Of a stretch of 29,961 bases of DNA, positions 15,961 to 24,641 are shown in pieces. Origin of the DNA: GCA-002790365 sp964486645. Lineage in GTDB: Bacteria; Bacteroidota; Ignavibacteria; Ignavibacteriales; Ignavibacteriaceae. The stretch is taken from the NCBI GenBank assembly GCA_964486645.1, contig CAZAOG010000017.1, positions 1-29,961 of the forward strand. Reading direction: 5' to 3'. The stretch's first letter is position 1; the number at the start of each line of letters is the position of its first letter. The position numbers were made by a program, and so were the translations under genes. Under the pieces are notes generated by a model. That model was given only the letters and a program-made list of their open reading frames with translations. It made no database searches and was not told the DNA's origin.

Positions 15961-17304
15961 CTAATAATTCACCGGAAAAATAAACGATATTCTCGGTTCA
16001 ACTCTTCTTTGAGGGTTAAAGCGGACAATATCATCGTTGGCATTTCTCACAGGGGTATAAGTCCAATTATACAACATAGACAAAAGCACATACTTAGCTA
16101 CTTTATATCCGTATTCAAAATAAAAATAAGAATTATCGTCCAATTTGAAAATGGCGGTTTCATTTCCGATATTTATTTTATCGTATCCGGCACGCAAAAC
16201 AAACGAACTGTTCCCCGGATTTATTTCCGTTCCGAAATGCAGTATCCCGCTTTTAGGGATCTTATCCAATCTTTGATAACTTCCCCGGACGTAAAACAGC
16301 CCGGCAACCTTTGCTCCTATTTCTCCGAATACACCGTTACCGGAAGCGGTTCTTGCTTTCAGTAAACTTGCCTTGCTTGTAAAGGTATTGTTTGCCGGAT
16401 TTGATCTGAATCTTTCAATTTCGTAAAGAGAATTAAAATAAGACGGGATGTATTGTGCGCTGTTAAACCTGCGTTCAAACTTTCCGAATAATTTTAACAA
16501 CCCCACGTTTTTCAGATTAAAACTAAAGCCCGTTGCAATTCCGTGACCGAAATTTATAATTTTAGAATAATCGGCATAAAGAGTAAGGTTAAAGATATTT
16601 GACGAAATAACGGGAAGTCCGATGTCAATTCCAACTATTTTTATCGGACCCTCATCTATTGTGGGAATAAATATTTTATTAGGCAATGAAATATTACCGG
16701 CAACAATTCCTGCATTATCGTTAAAATCTGACACAAAACTTGCACCGATTTCAATTTGTCCGATTATCGGTATATTTTCTTTGTCCGTAAACTGGAAGGG
16801 ATGAAAATATCCCCTTGCCCCGATAATACCTTTTTCGCCGAAACTTGAGTAGATCGATTCGAAACCAAACTTACCGAAATTTATATCGAACACTAATCCG
16901 GCTTTGCGGGCATCATAAGTAGGCGAGTTAAAATAGTTGTACATGATAGAGCCGTGTCCGAGCGTGTAATAATCGAGTGCGCCTAATTTTATATATGCAG
17001 GGTCTCCTTTCTCGCCGTAACGAAGATAACGGATAATACTTAGGTAATCGGAAAATTCGTTAAAATCTTCCGTCCTCAATTTACCTTGTTGATTAAAATT
17101 CAACCGGAGGTCAAGTCCGATTCCTATTTTATCAAAAGTAAATTCGGGCGTTAAATGAACGGCGTAATGAAGTTTTCCGTCAATCCAGTTCATTCCCAAT
17201 CCGCCTCTTAGTTCCCCGTTTCCGGGTAAAGGATAGTTATTAAATTGTGGATACGAGTTAGTGAATAAAATCAACACAAATGATATGAGAAAAAGGTTTT
17301 TCAT
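15961..17304 (-). CDS. Outer-membrane beta-barrel protein, family not recognised
   Basis: This 447-residue protein has a signal peptide (residues 1-20, ending SYPQ). The mature part alternates hydrophobic and polar residues in many short strands rich in Gly, Tyr and Phe, for example GIGLDLRLNFN, YIKLGALDYYTLGHGSIMYNYF and SYFYFEYGYKVAKYVLLSMLYNWTY. The protein ends in a strand plus aromatic residue (ISFIFPVNY), as expected for a beta-barrel assembled by the Bam machinery. No plug, TonB box or enzymatic motif is seen. It is divergent from the M16 protease gene, with an inverted-repeat element between them. It may be a porin-like or structural protein. Confidence 0.65.
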   Translation of the reverse strand: MKNLFLISFVLILFTNSYPQFNNYPLPGNGELRGGLGMNWIDGKLHYAVHLTPEFTFDKIGIGLDLRLNFNQQGKLRTEDFNEFSDYLSIIRYLRYGEKGDPAYIKLGALDYYTLGHGSIMYNYFNSPTYDARKAGLVFDINFGKFGFESIYSSFGEKGIIGARGYFHPFQFTDKENIPIIGQIEIGASFVSDFNDNAGIVAGNISLPNKIFIPTIDEGPIKIVGIDIGLPVISSNIFNLTLYADYSKIINFGHGIATGFSFNLKNVGLLKLFGKFERRFNSAQYIPSYFNSLYEIERFRSNPANNTFTSKASLLKARTASGNGVFGEIGAKVAGLFYVRGSYQRLDKIPKSGILHFGTEINPGNSSFVLRAGYDKINIGNETAIFKLDDNSYFYFEYGYKVAKYVLLSMLYNWTYTPVRNANDDIVRFNPQRRVEPRISFIFPVNY

Positions 17305-17345
17305 AGTATTATAAATTATTTTGTTAAACTTAATTGTTAATTAAT

Positions 17346-17495
17346 AGAGACTTCTGAAAAATTATAATTTTATAAAAAATTGTATTTTGTCATTTTGAAT
17401 CTACCTGTCGGTAGACAGGTCTAATCCAAAATCTCAAACCGGAGATACTGAAATAAATTCAGTATGACGGTATTGTGAATTTTTCAGAAGTCTCT
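17346..17495. repeat. Nested inverted-repeat element (MITE-like) between divergent genes
   Basis: Outer arms AGAGACTTCTGAAAAATT (17346-17363) and AATTTTTCAGAAGTCTCT (17478-17495) are perfect 18-base inverted repeats. Inside lie GTCATTTTGAAT (17389-17400) against ATTCAGTATGAC (17457-17468), 10 of 12 matching. Further in are a perfect hairpin ACCTGTC-GGTA-GACAGGT (17403-17420) and a short stem ATCTC/GAGAT around 17431-17446. The total length of 150 bases, lack of coding capacity and terminal symmetry fit a miniature inverted-repeat element. The hairpin type is reminiscent of intergenic repeats common in Bacteroidota-like genomes. Confidence 0.7.
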
Positions 17496-17533
17496 GACAG
17501 ATAATACTTTAATATAAAAAATTATATAAACAT

Positions 17534-17564
17534 TTGATTTTAATATACTCAATTATTACGTTTT
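17534..17564 (+). promoter_or_regulatory. Putative promoter of the M16 protease gene
   Basis: TTG at 17534-17536 is followed after 20 bases by TACGTTTT at 17557-17564, seven of eight matches to TAnnTTTG. The start codon is 28 bases further on, and AGGG lies about 10 bases before it. The site begins 39 bases after the end of the inverted-repeat element. Confidence 0.45.
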
Positions 17565-17592
17565 CAAGACACATCTAACTATAGGGAAAATC

Positions 17593-20172
17593 ATGAAAAA
17601 ATTGTTTTTATTTATTATCCTTTTCTTACTTGCTTTTACAATCACGCATTATGCATCCGATAAAAAATCTTCTTTGCCGAAAGGAATAGAAATTTTTCAA
17701 TTAGATAACGGAATTCAGGTTTTACTTATCCAAAAGAAAAATATTCCGATGGTCGGAATAAATACGGTAGTAAAAGTCGGTTCGGCATACGAAACATTTG
17801 CCACAAGCGGTATGAGTCATATGCTGGAACACCTGCTGTTTAACGGAACCGATAAAATGAATCAAAAACAGCTTTACGATGCAGCCGATTTAATAGGCGG
17901 ATACAACAACGCAAATACTTCGGAATATTACACAAATTTTATGATGGTAACCCCGGCAGAAAATATAGAAGAAGGAATGAGAATTCAATCTGCGATGCTT
18001 TTCAACTCCACAATGCCCGAAAAAAAGTTTGAAAAAGAAAAAGGAATTGTTTTAGAGGAAATTGCAAAAACACTTGCAAATCCGCAGGCGCAGGTTGAAA
18101 GAAATATCAACTCGATTATTTATAAAAATCATGCGCTTTCTTTACCCACACTCGGGACTTATGAAACAATAAAAAATATGAAGAGAGATGCCGTTGTTAA
18201 GTTTTACAAAAATTATTACGTCCCCAACAATATGATTATTAATGTTATCGGTAATTTCAAAAAAGTTGAAATGATAAAGTGGCTGAATGAATATTACGGT
18301 AAAGCTTCTCCCGGAAACGTTAACTATCCGTCGTCAAAAAATTGGGCAACGGGGTTTGATTTAACCAAAAGGCACCAAGAATTGCAGAAAATTTATCACC
18401 GTTTTTACAAAGGAAAAGACACGCAGCTTCAAATATTTTATGAATTTCCTTCATATTATTCCGGTGAGTTTTTTGAGCTTATGGATATTTCATTGAGCAA
18501 TAATTCAGACGAAATAAATAGTACGCTAAAAGAAAATTTTCCCGAAAACTTTAAGACTATTAAATTTTCTACGATAAATTCACCGATCAGAAATTTGTTG
18601 GAAGTAAATATCATTCTAAATAAAGAAGATAAAATTTCCGCATTGGAAGAAGCGGTTACAAAATTTCTTTCAACGGCGGACTTTTCTCTTTCCGACGAGG
18701 TAATTAAAACGGAAGCAATAAAATCCGTTACAAGCTTTTACAAAAATACGGAAAAGCCCCATATGTTCGGGATATTCAACGCCGACCAATTAGCTAAGTT
18801 CGGAATCGAATCAATATTAAATTCCTACAGCGGGAAAGGATATTTTACGGCAGCGGGAAATCTTAAAAATTTGAAATTCAATAAAATATATACATCCATA
18901 ATTGAGCATCCTTTTACGGTAGATGAAAAAAATGAGAACAAGGATTATACAAATGTAAAGTTGTTTGAAGCAGCTAAAAACAATCCTAAAATAATTGCAA
19001 AGCAAGTGGAAGGAAGCAATCTTTTAGCCATTCACTACCTTTTAAAATATAAATCCGCTTACGAAAGCAAGTACGGGAAAAATGCCGCGCAGATTTGGCA
19101 CGATGCATTCGGACAAAGAATGAAGTCTCCGGAGATAAAAAAGAAGTCGGTTCGTTTCGGTTTTACATACACTGTAAATGACAACCCGTATATACCGATG
19201 GATAATATTTATTTGGATCCTTCTTTCGGTTACATCCGCGTTGAAGGTTTGGCAGATGATGTGGAGGGAGCCGTTGATTTCCTAAATGATCAGTTTATTA
19301 ATTTCGTTCCCACAAAAAAAGAATTTGAAAAGGCAAAGAAGAAACTGTCGATAATTGAAACGATGGCGCGAGGGAATAAAACAAAAAAACTCTTCAACTC
19401 AAAATTGAATGAAGTACTTTACAAACCTGAGAAATATAAAGAAAGTAAAAATGAACTTACTTTTGAAAATCTTTTGCAATTCGGCAAAGATTATTTTACT
19501 CCCGGCAATATGATTATCTCGGTAGTGTCTCCGGAGTCACCGGAAAATATTGAAAAGTATTTTAATAATTTTTCTTCGCCTGATAGCACACAACTTTTTT
19601 CCGGATCGGGTTACTACAAAAAATTTAAGTCAATAACTCACCCCGTAAAAATCGATACAAACGGAGGAGGCGAGCAGGCATATCTGTATTTCGGATTCCA
19701 AAAAGAAATCCAACAAAAAGAAAAACCTTCCATTCTTGCATTATCTTTACTGCTGAGGAACGACCTGATATTTAATATAAGAGAAAAGCAGGGGTTAGCT
19801 TACAGAATGGGCGCAGGGGTGAAGATAATCGGGAATAAAGCAATGTTTTATATTAATATGGGAACACGACCCGAGAATGTAAAAAAGCTGATCCCTCAGT
19901 TTCCTAAATTGTTCCCGCCCGAATTTGCAGACAGCATAACAAGTGATAAGCTGAAAAAAGCGGTTAATATGTATCTGGGCAGAATGATGTTCCGCAGACT
20001 TTCCAGCATAAATCAAGCCTATTATTTGGCACACTCGCTTTACTTTTTCAACGATATAAATTACGATAATAAATTTTTAACGGCGCTTAAAAATGTTACG
20101 TTAAAAGAAGTAAAAGCGGTTGCGAAAAAATATTTGAAAGTTGAAAATCCTGTTGAAATTTATATTAGATAA
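17593..20172 (+). CDS. Exported M16 family zinc peptidase (two-domain, pitrilysin-like)
   Basis: This 859-residue protein has a signal peptide or anchor (residues 1-23). The N-terminal M16 domain has the inverted zinc motif HMLEH at 76-80; the third ligand is probably Glu 155 in IVLEEIA, 74 residues after the second His. The C-terminal half holds the second, inactive M16 domain, with FGKDYFTPGNMIISVV and the substrate-site segment REKQGLAYRMG. Members degrade peptides in a closed chamber. Length is close to that of other two-domain bacterial M16 proteins. It is followed after 80 bases by another exported peptidase, suggesting a shared job in processing or scavenging peptides outside the cytoplasm. 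Confidence 0.9.
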   Translation: MKKLFLFIILFLLAFTITHYASDKKSSLPKGIEIFQLDNGIQVLLIQKKNIPMVGINTVVKVGSAYETFATSGMSHMLEHLLFNGTDKMNQKQLYDAADLIGGYNNANTSEYYTNFMMVTPAENIEEGMRIQSAMLFNSTMPEKKFEKEKGIVLEEIAKTLANPQAQVERNINSIIYKNHALSLPTLGTYETIKNMKRDAVVKFYKNYYVPNNMIINVIGNFKKVEMIKWLNEYYGKASPGNVNYPSSKNWATGFDLTKRHQELQKIYHRFYKGKDTQLQIFYEFPSYYSGEFFELMDISLSNNSDEINSTLKENFPENFKTIKFSTINSPIRNLLEVNIILNKEDKISALEEAVTKFLSTADFSLSDEVIKTEAIKSVTSFYKNTEKPHMFGIFNADQLAKFGIESILNSYSGKGYFTAAGNLKNLKFNKIYTSIIEHPFTVDEKNENKDYTNVKLFEAAKNNPKIIAKQVEGSNLLAIHYLLKYKSAYESKYGKNAAQIWHDAFGQRMKSPEIKKKSVRFGFTYTVNDNPYIPMDNIYLDPSFGYIRVEGLADDVEGAVDFLNDQFINFVPTKKEFEKAKKKLSIIETMARGNKTKKLFNSKLNEVLYKPEKYKESKNELTFENLLQFGKDYFTPGNMIISVVSPESPENIEKYFNNFSSPDSTQLFSGSGYYKKFKSITHPVKIDTNGGGEQAYLYFGFQKEIQQKEKPSILALSLLLRNDLIFNIREKQGLAYRMGAGVKIIGNKAMFYINMGTRPENVKKLIPQFPKLFPPEFADSITSDKLKKAVNMYLGRMMFRRLSSINQAYYLAHSLYFFNDINYDNKFLTALKNVTLKEVKAVAKKYLKVENPVEIYIR

Positions 20173-20208
20173 TATCCTAAAAAAAGATTTTTAAAAAAAA
20201 TATCTCCG

Positions 20209-20230
20209 TATACCCGCTTTATCGGGTATA
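20209..20230 (+). other. Strong stem-loop between the two peptidase genes
   Basis: TATACCCG (20209-20216) and CGGGTATA (20223-20230) form a perfect 8-base-pair stem with a CTTTAT loop. No T-run follows on the plus strand, so it is not a standard terminator. It ends 22 bases before the start of the M1-M28 gene. AAGGA (20240-20244) lies just before that start. It may stabilise the downstream message or set the ratio of the two proteins. Confidence 0.5.
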
Positions 20231-20252
20231 ATAAATTGATAAGGAAAACAAA

Positions 20253-23200
20253 ATGAGAAGAATAATATTCGGTGCTTTATTTTTTATATTAGTGACGATT
20301 CAATTAACGGCTCAAACCAAGGTTATTCATCACAATATAACTGCAGAGGTAAACCCAGCTAAATCATTCTTGGATGTAACCGACGAAATAACGATTCCTG
20401 CAGCGTTTTTGAAAAAAGACTTAACGTTTTTGATAAACCGAAAATTTACTGCGGAATCACTATCGGATAACATAAAATTAAAGATGATACAAAAATCGGT
20501 TTCGGCAAAAGACGTTGGAATGGACAGGGAAAGTGACGAGATATTTGATAAACTTATGCTTTCAAAATATTCGGTTACCTTCTCAAATACAGGAGGTAAA
20601 GATTTAATTTTCAGTATTCGATATAAAGGAACAATCGCGTCGGAAATTGAACAGAGCAAAGAAAATTATCAGCGCGGTTTCAGTCAATCTCCGGGGGTCA
20701 TTTCATCAAAGGGTGTTTACCTTGCCGGTTCTACTTATTGGGTTCCCGCATTTGACGAACATTCAACTTCTTTTAGTTTAACGGTCAAAACTCCGAAGGG
20801 TTGGAAAACAGTTAGCCAGGGCAAGCGAACGGTGAATAGGGACAAAGGAAAATTTCATATAGATAAATGGGAATCCCCGACGCCTCAGGAAGAAGTATTT
20901 TTAATTGCCGCTAAATTTACCGAATATAACTACCCGGCAGGTGCCGTAACAGCTATGGCTTTTTTACGCGAACCTGATGACGGTTTGGCGAATAAGTATC
21001 TGGAAACAACCGCACAGTATTTGGAAATGTACCGCCAATTAATCGGGAAATATCCATATTCAAAATTTGCACTTGTAGAGAATTTTTGGGAGACCGGTTA
21101 CGGCATGCCTTCCTTTACCCTTTTAGGTGAAAAAATAATCCGTTTGCCTTTTATTCTGCATTCTTCATATCCCCACGAGCTGCTTCATAATTGGTGGGGA
21201 AACAGCGTTTATGTGAACTTCAAAAAAGGTAATTGGTGCGAAGGTTTAACGGCTTACATGGCTGATCATCTAATAAAAGAACAGCGCGGACAGGGCGCGG
21301 ATTACCGAAAATCTGCACTGCAGCGTTTTACGAATTACGTAAACCCGGCAAATGATTTCCCCATTTCAAAATTTATTTCCCGCTACGACGGCGCAAGCGA
21401 AGCAATCGGCTACGGCAAAACCTTGATGATGTTTCATATGTTAAGAAGAAAAGTCGGAGATGACAATTTCAAAAAAGCATTGACCGTCTTTTACAGAAAA
21501 AACAAATTTAAAAAAGCTTCGTTCGATGATATAAGAAAAGCATTTGAAGAAGTAACAAATTTAGACTTAAAAGATTACTTTAATCAATGGGTGAACAGAA
21601 AAGGCGCGCCTAAATTGAGCCTTGAAAACATACACCAAAAGAAAACTAACGGGAGGTATAATTTAAGTTTTACGTTAAAACAGACACAGCCGGCTAAAGC
21701 ATTTGTGCTTGATGTTCCGGTTGCTTTTTTAACAAAGGACGGCTTGCACACGAAAATATTCCATATTAAAAATAAATCGGAGACGTTAAATATTAACTTA
21801 AAATCCAAGACCTTGGAAGTAATAGTCGACCCTCAATTTGACGTATTCAGAAGATTGGACCCGAATGAAATACCGCCGGCTTTTTCTAAGGCTTACGGCT
21901 CGAAAAAGACATTGATTTTGCTTCCGGATAAATCGGATGCAAAATATTCGTTGTATAAAAACTTTGCCGATAGTTGGATAAAAGGAAACGAAGGGAAATA
22001 CATAGTCAAGCCGGATAATGAAGTAAATGAACTGCCTAAAGACAAAGCGGTTTTGCTGCTTGGTTTCGGAAATAAGTATGCTCCCCTTTTCAACAAGGGT
22101 ATAAGCAGATACGGTTCAAGCATAAGCGGGGTTGCCGTAAAATTTGGAAAGAATAAAATAGATAAAGGAAAAAACAGTTTCCTCATTTCAATTAAGAATC
22201 CTAAAAATCCCAATGAAGTAGTTATGCTTTTGGGAATAGGAAAATCAGAGGCTATACCGGGATTAGTTAGGAAGCTCCCTCATTACGGAAAGTACAGTTA
22301 CCTTGCATTTGAAGGTGACGAGCCGACAAATATTGCGAAGGGACAGTGGGCTGTAGTAAACTCACCTTTGGTTGCATTTCTTGACCCGCTGGCAAAAGAC
22401 ATAAAAGTAAAGCTCAAAAAAAGAAAAGCACTTGCTTATTTGTCCCCGGTTTTTTCAGCAAAGAGGATGATGCGGCACGTTAAATTTTTAGCTTCCGATA
22501 AACTGAAAGGAAGAGGACTCGGTACACCCGGACTGGATACCGCAGCGAAGTACATAGCCGATAAATTCAAAGAATACGGATTAAAACCCGGCGGTGATTA
22601 CGGCAGTTTTTTCCAAGCCTGGCAGGCAAATGTTAAGGGAAAAAAAGGAGAATTAACATTAAAGAATGTCATCGGTGTAATACCCGGAACTGATGAAAAA
22701 TTAAAAGACCAGGCGGTAGTTATTTCTGCACATTACGATCATTTGGGATTAGGATGGCCCGATGTTCACAAAGGTGATAAAGGTAAAATCCACAACGGAG
22801 CGGACGATAACGCGAGCGGAGTTGCTGTAATGCTTGAACTTGCAAAGATTTTGTCCGGTTCAATGAAACCCGCAAGAACAGTGATTTTTGCAGCCTTTAC
22901 AGGCGAAGAAGCCGGACTTTTGGGCTCCAAATATTTCATTAAACACTATAAACTGTTTCCCGCTAAAAATATTTTCGCCAACCTGAATTTGGATACCGTG
23001 GGAAGATTATTCGGGAATAAGTTATTGGTGCTTAACGGCAACACAGCAAAAGAATGGAAATTTATTTTTATGGGAATTGAATATGTAACGGGTGTGGGAA
23101 TTGATATGGTTACACAGCCGCTTGATGCCAGCGACCAGGTGTCTTTTGTTGATGCGGGAATTCCTTCCGTACAATTTTTCAGCGGACCTAATACCGATTA

Positions 23201-23639
23201 CCACAGACCTACCGACACTTTCGATAAAATGGACCCTGAGGGAATGGTGAAAACAGCAACGGCTGCAAAAGAAGCAATTGAATATCTTTCGGAAAGAGAA
23301 AACCCGATGCCGTTTACCGGGAAAAGAAAAGACGGGCTAAAATCCCCGCCGAATAAAGTTAAAAATAAAACGGCAAGGAGAGTAAGCACCGGTACGATTC
23401 CCGATTTTGCATTTTCAGGTGAAGGCGTAAAAGTCGGCGGTATTGTGCCTAACTCACCCGCGGCAAAAGCAGGCTTAAAAAAGGGAGATATCATTACAAA
23501 ATTTAGCGGCAAAACGGTAACTAATTTAAGAGATTATTCAAACCTCCTTAAATTACACAAACCCGGTGATGTTGTTAATATTGAATATTTAAGGAACGGT
23601 AAGACAAAGAAAGCAAAGTTGAAGCTAGCGGAGAGATAA
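20253..23639 (+). CDS. Exported double peptidase: M1-like plus M28 catalytic domains plus PDZ
   Basis: This 1128-residue protein has a signal peptide (residues 1-21, ending LTAQ). Residues about 25-530 resemble an M1 (gluzincin) peptidase: HELLH at 308-312, a downstream Glu at 330, and a likely catalytic Tyr at 387 in IGYGK. The spacing is HExxH-17-E instead of the classic 18, and the GxMEN exopeptidase motif is replaced by a WETGYGMPSFT segment. Residues about 545-715 are an unrecognised linker domain. Residues about 740-1005 are an M28 aminopeptidase domain with all five zinc ligand positions: H827 (with catalytic D829), D851 or D852 in DDNASG, E885/E886 in TGEEAG, D914 and H984. Residues about 1050-1128 are a PDZ domain (GGIVPNSPAAKAGLKKGD). 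It probably degrades peptides in the periplasm. Confidence 0.88.
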   Translation: MRRIIFGALFFILVTIQLTAQTKVIHHNITAEVNPAKSFLDVTDEITIPAAFLKKDLTFLINRKFTAESLSDNIKLKMIQKSVSAKDVGMDRESDEIFDKLMLSKYSVTFSNTGGKDLIFSIRYKGTIASEIEQSKENYQRGFSQSPGVISSKGVYLAGSTYWVPAFDEHSTSFSLTVKTPKGWKTVSQGKRTVNRDKGKFHIDKWESPTPQEEVFLIAAKFTEYNYPAGAVTAMAFLREPDDGLANKYLETTAQYLEMYRQLIGKYPYSKFALVENFWETGYGMPSFTLLGEKIIRLPFILHSSYPHELLHNWWGNSVYVNFKKGNWCEGLTAYMADHLIKEQRGQGADYRKSALQRFTNYVNPANDFPISKFISRYDGASEAIGYGKTLMMFHMLRRKVGDDNFKKALTVFYRKNKFKKASFDDIRKAFEEVTNLDLKDYFNQWVNRKGAPKLSLENIHQKKTNGRYNLSFTLKQTQPAKAFVLDVPVAFLTKDGLHTKIFHIKNKSETLNINLKSKTLEVIVDPQFDVFRRLDPNEIPPAFSKAYGSKKTLILLPDKSDAKYSLYKNFADSWIKGNEGKYIVKPDNEVNELPKDKAVLLLGFGNKYAPLFNKGISRYGSSISGVAVKFGKNKIDKGKNSFLISIKNPKNPNEVVMLLGIGKSEAIPGLVRKLPHYGKYSYLAFEGDEPTNIAKGQWAVVNSPLVAFLDPLAKDIKVKLKKRKALAYLSPVFSAKRMMRHVKFLASDKLKGRGLGTPGLDTAAKYIADKFKEYGLKPGGDYGSFFQAWQANVKGKKGELTLKNVIGVIPGTDEKLKDQAVVISAHYDHLGLGWPDVHKGDKGKIHNGADDNASGVAVMLELAKILSGSMKPARTVIFAAFTGEEAGLLGSKYFIKHYKLFPAKNIFANLNLDTVGRLFGNKLLVLNGNTAKEWKFIFMGIEYVTGVGIDMVTQPLDASDQVSFVDAGIPSVQFFSGPNTDYHRPTDTFDKMDPEGMVKTATAAKEAIEYLSERENPMPFTGKRKDGLKSPPNKVKNKTARRVSTGTIPDFAFSGEGVKVGGIVPNSPAAKAGLKKGDIITKFSGKTVTNLRDYSNLLKLHKPGDVVNIEYLRNGKTKKAKLKLAER

Positions 23640-23684
23640 GGAAAATCAATTTTCTATTTTAATTTTTTTTAAAAAACCCTTAAC

Positions 23685-23713
23685 TTGTAAATATATAGCT
23701 ATAGATTTATTTT
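23685..23713 (+). promoter_or_regulatory. Putative promoter of the restriction-endonuclease-like gene
   Basis: TTG (23685-23687, as TTGTAA) is followed after 20 bases by TATTTT (23708-23713), which gives a 17-base -35/-10 spacer. The start codon is 40 bases downstream. The surrounding DNA is extremely AT-rich, so a chance match is possible. Confidence 0.35.
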
Positions 23714-23753
23714 AAGAATCAAATTGTAAGATATAAAGAAAAGAAGTTATTTA

Positions 23754-24641
23754 ATGTCCTTAGCAGAAGATCTACAAATACCTAAGAATAATTTAAATGA
23801 GTTTAAAGATATTACTCAAAAAATTCTTGAATATTTACCGAATGTAATAAATGAAGAGAAAGAATTCCGCAACTATAAATTATGCTCTTCAAATATTGCT
23901 GGTACAAAAAAACAAATTCGACCTTTTAATATTAATTTGTTATTAAGAGAAGCTGAAGATTTTACAGATAAATACGATACTTTTTTGAATATATTAGAAA
24001 ATTTAAAAATCAATAAGCGAAATTTTGATGAGGGAGATTACCAAGTAGTCGATAAGACAATTTATACTATTCAACAAGTAATAGGAATAGGGCTAGATTT
24101 ATTTGTCGAAAGCAACAGCGCACGAAAGCATGTTGGAAACAGATTTGAAGAATTGATAAGAGTTTTATTATCTACTATTAATATTTCATTAAAAAAGATA
24201 ATTATTAATATTCCTTACGAAACGGAAGAGGGTGAAAAATTTTACAAGTGTGAAACAGATGTTGTAGTTTCGCCATTCAATGAAGTTAAATCAAATTCCA
24301 AAAATATTGACCAAAATGAATTAATTATATCATTGAAAACAACAACTAAAGATAGAATGCCTAAAATTTTTATCGACAAAATATTATTAGAAAATTTTCT
24401 TCAACATCCAATTCGTGTTGTTGGTATTTCTCAAAATGATATACAACGTAAAGGTGATGATAAAATAAGTTATACTTTTGTATCTAATCTGTTTATGGTT
24501 TATACAAGATTTTTAATTCAACTTGAAGGATATTATTATCTTGATAGACCCTCTCGCGCCCATGAAAGCCCCTTCAATCAATATATATTTCCTTTTTCTC
24601 GTTTTTTACTTGATGATATTTGGAAGTTTCTTCGAACGTAG
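23754..24641 (+). CDS. Putative type II restriction endonuclease (PD-(D/E)XK-like)
   Basis: This 295-residue protein is not recognised as a named family. It has a helical N-terminal half (1-125) followed by a mixed region that looks like a PD-(D/E)XK nuclease core: Glu 132/133 in GNRFEEL, the acidic strand CETDVVV (166-172) with Asp 169, and ISLKTTTKDRM (192-202) with Lys 195. The residue two before that Lys is Ser rather than Glu/Asp, so the second acidic ligand may come from elsewhere. The adjacent convergent gene is a site-specific DNA methylase; the two 3' ends overlap by 36 bases. This pairing is the main support for the restriction role. The gene is more AT-rich than the peptidase gene before it, which suggests recent acquisition. 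Confidence 0.65.
   Translation: MSLAEDLQIPKNNLNEFKDITQKILEYLPNVINEEKEFRNYKLCSSNIAGTKKQIRPFNINLLLREAEDFTDKYDTFLNILENLKINKRNFDEGDYQVVDKTIYTIQQVIGIGLDLFVESNSARKHVGNRFEELIRVLLSTINISLKKIIINIPYETEEGEKFYKCETDVVVSPFNEVKSNSKNIDQNELIISLKTTTKDRMPKIFIDKILLENFLQHPIRVVGISQNDIQRKGDDKISYTFVSNLFMVYTRFLIQLEGYYYLDRPSRAHESPFNQYIFPFSRFLLDDIWKFLRT

Noticed and set aside
23641..23665. Terminator after the M1-M28 gene (GAAAAT-CA-ATTTTC followed by T-rich sequence)
   Set aside because: The stem is made almost only of A-T pairs, with too short a loop, so it would be too weak to call.
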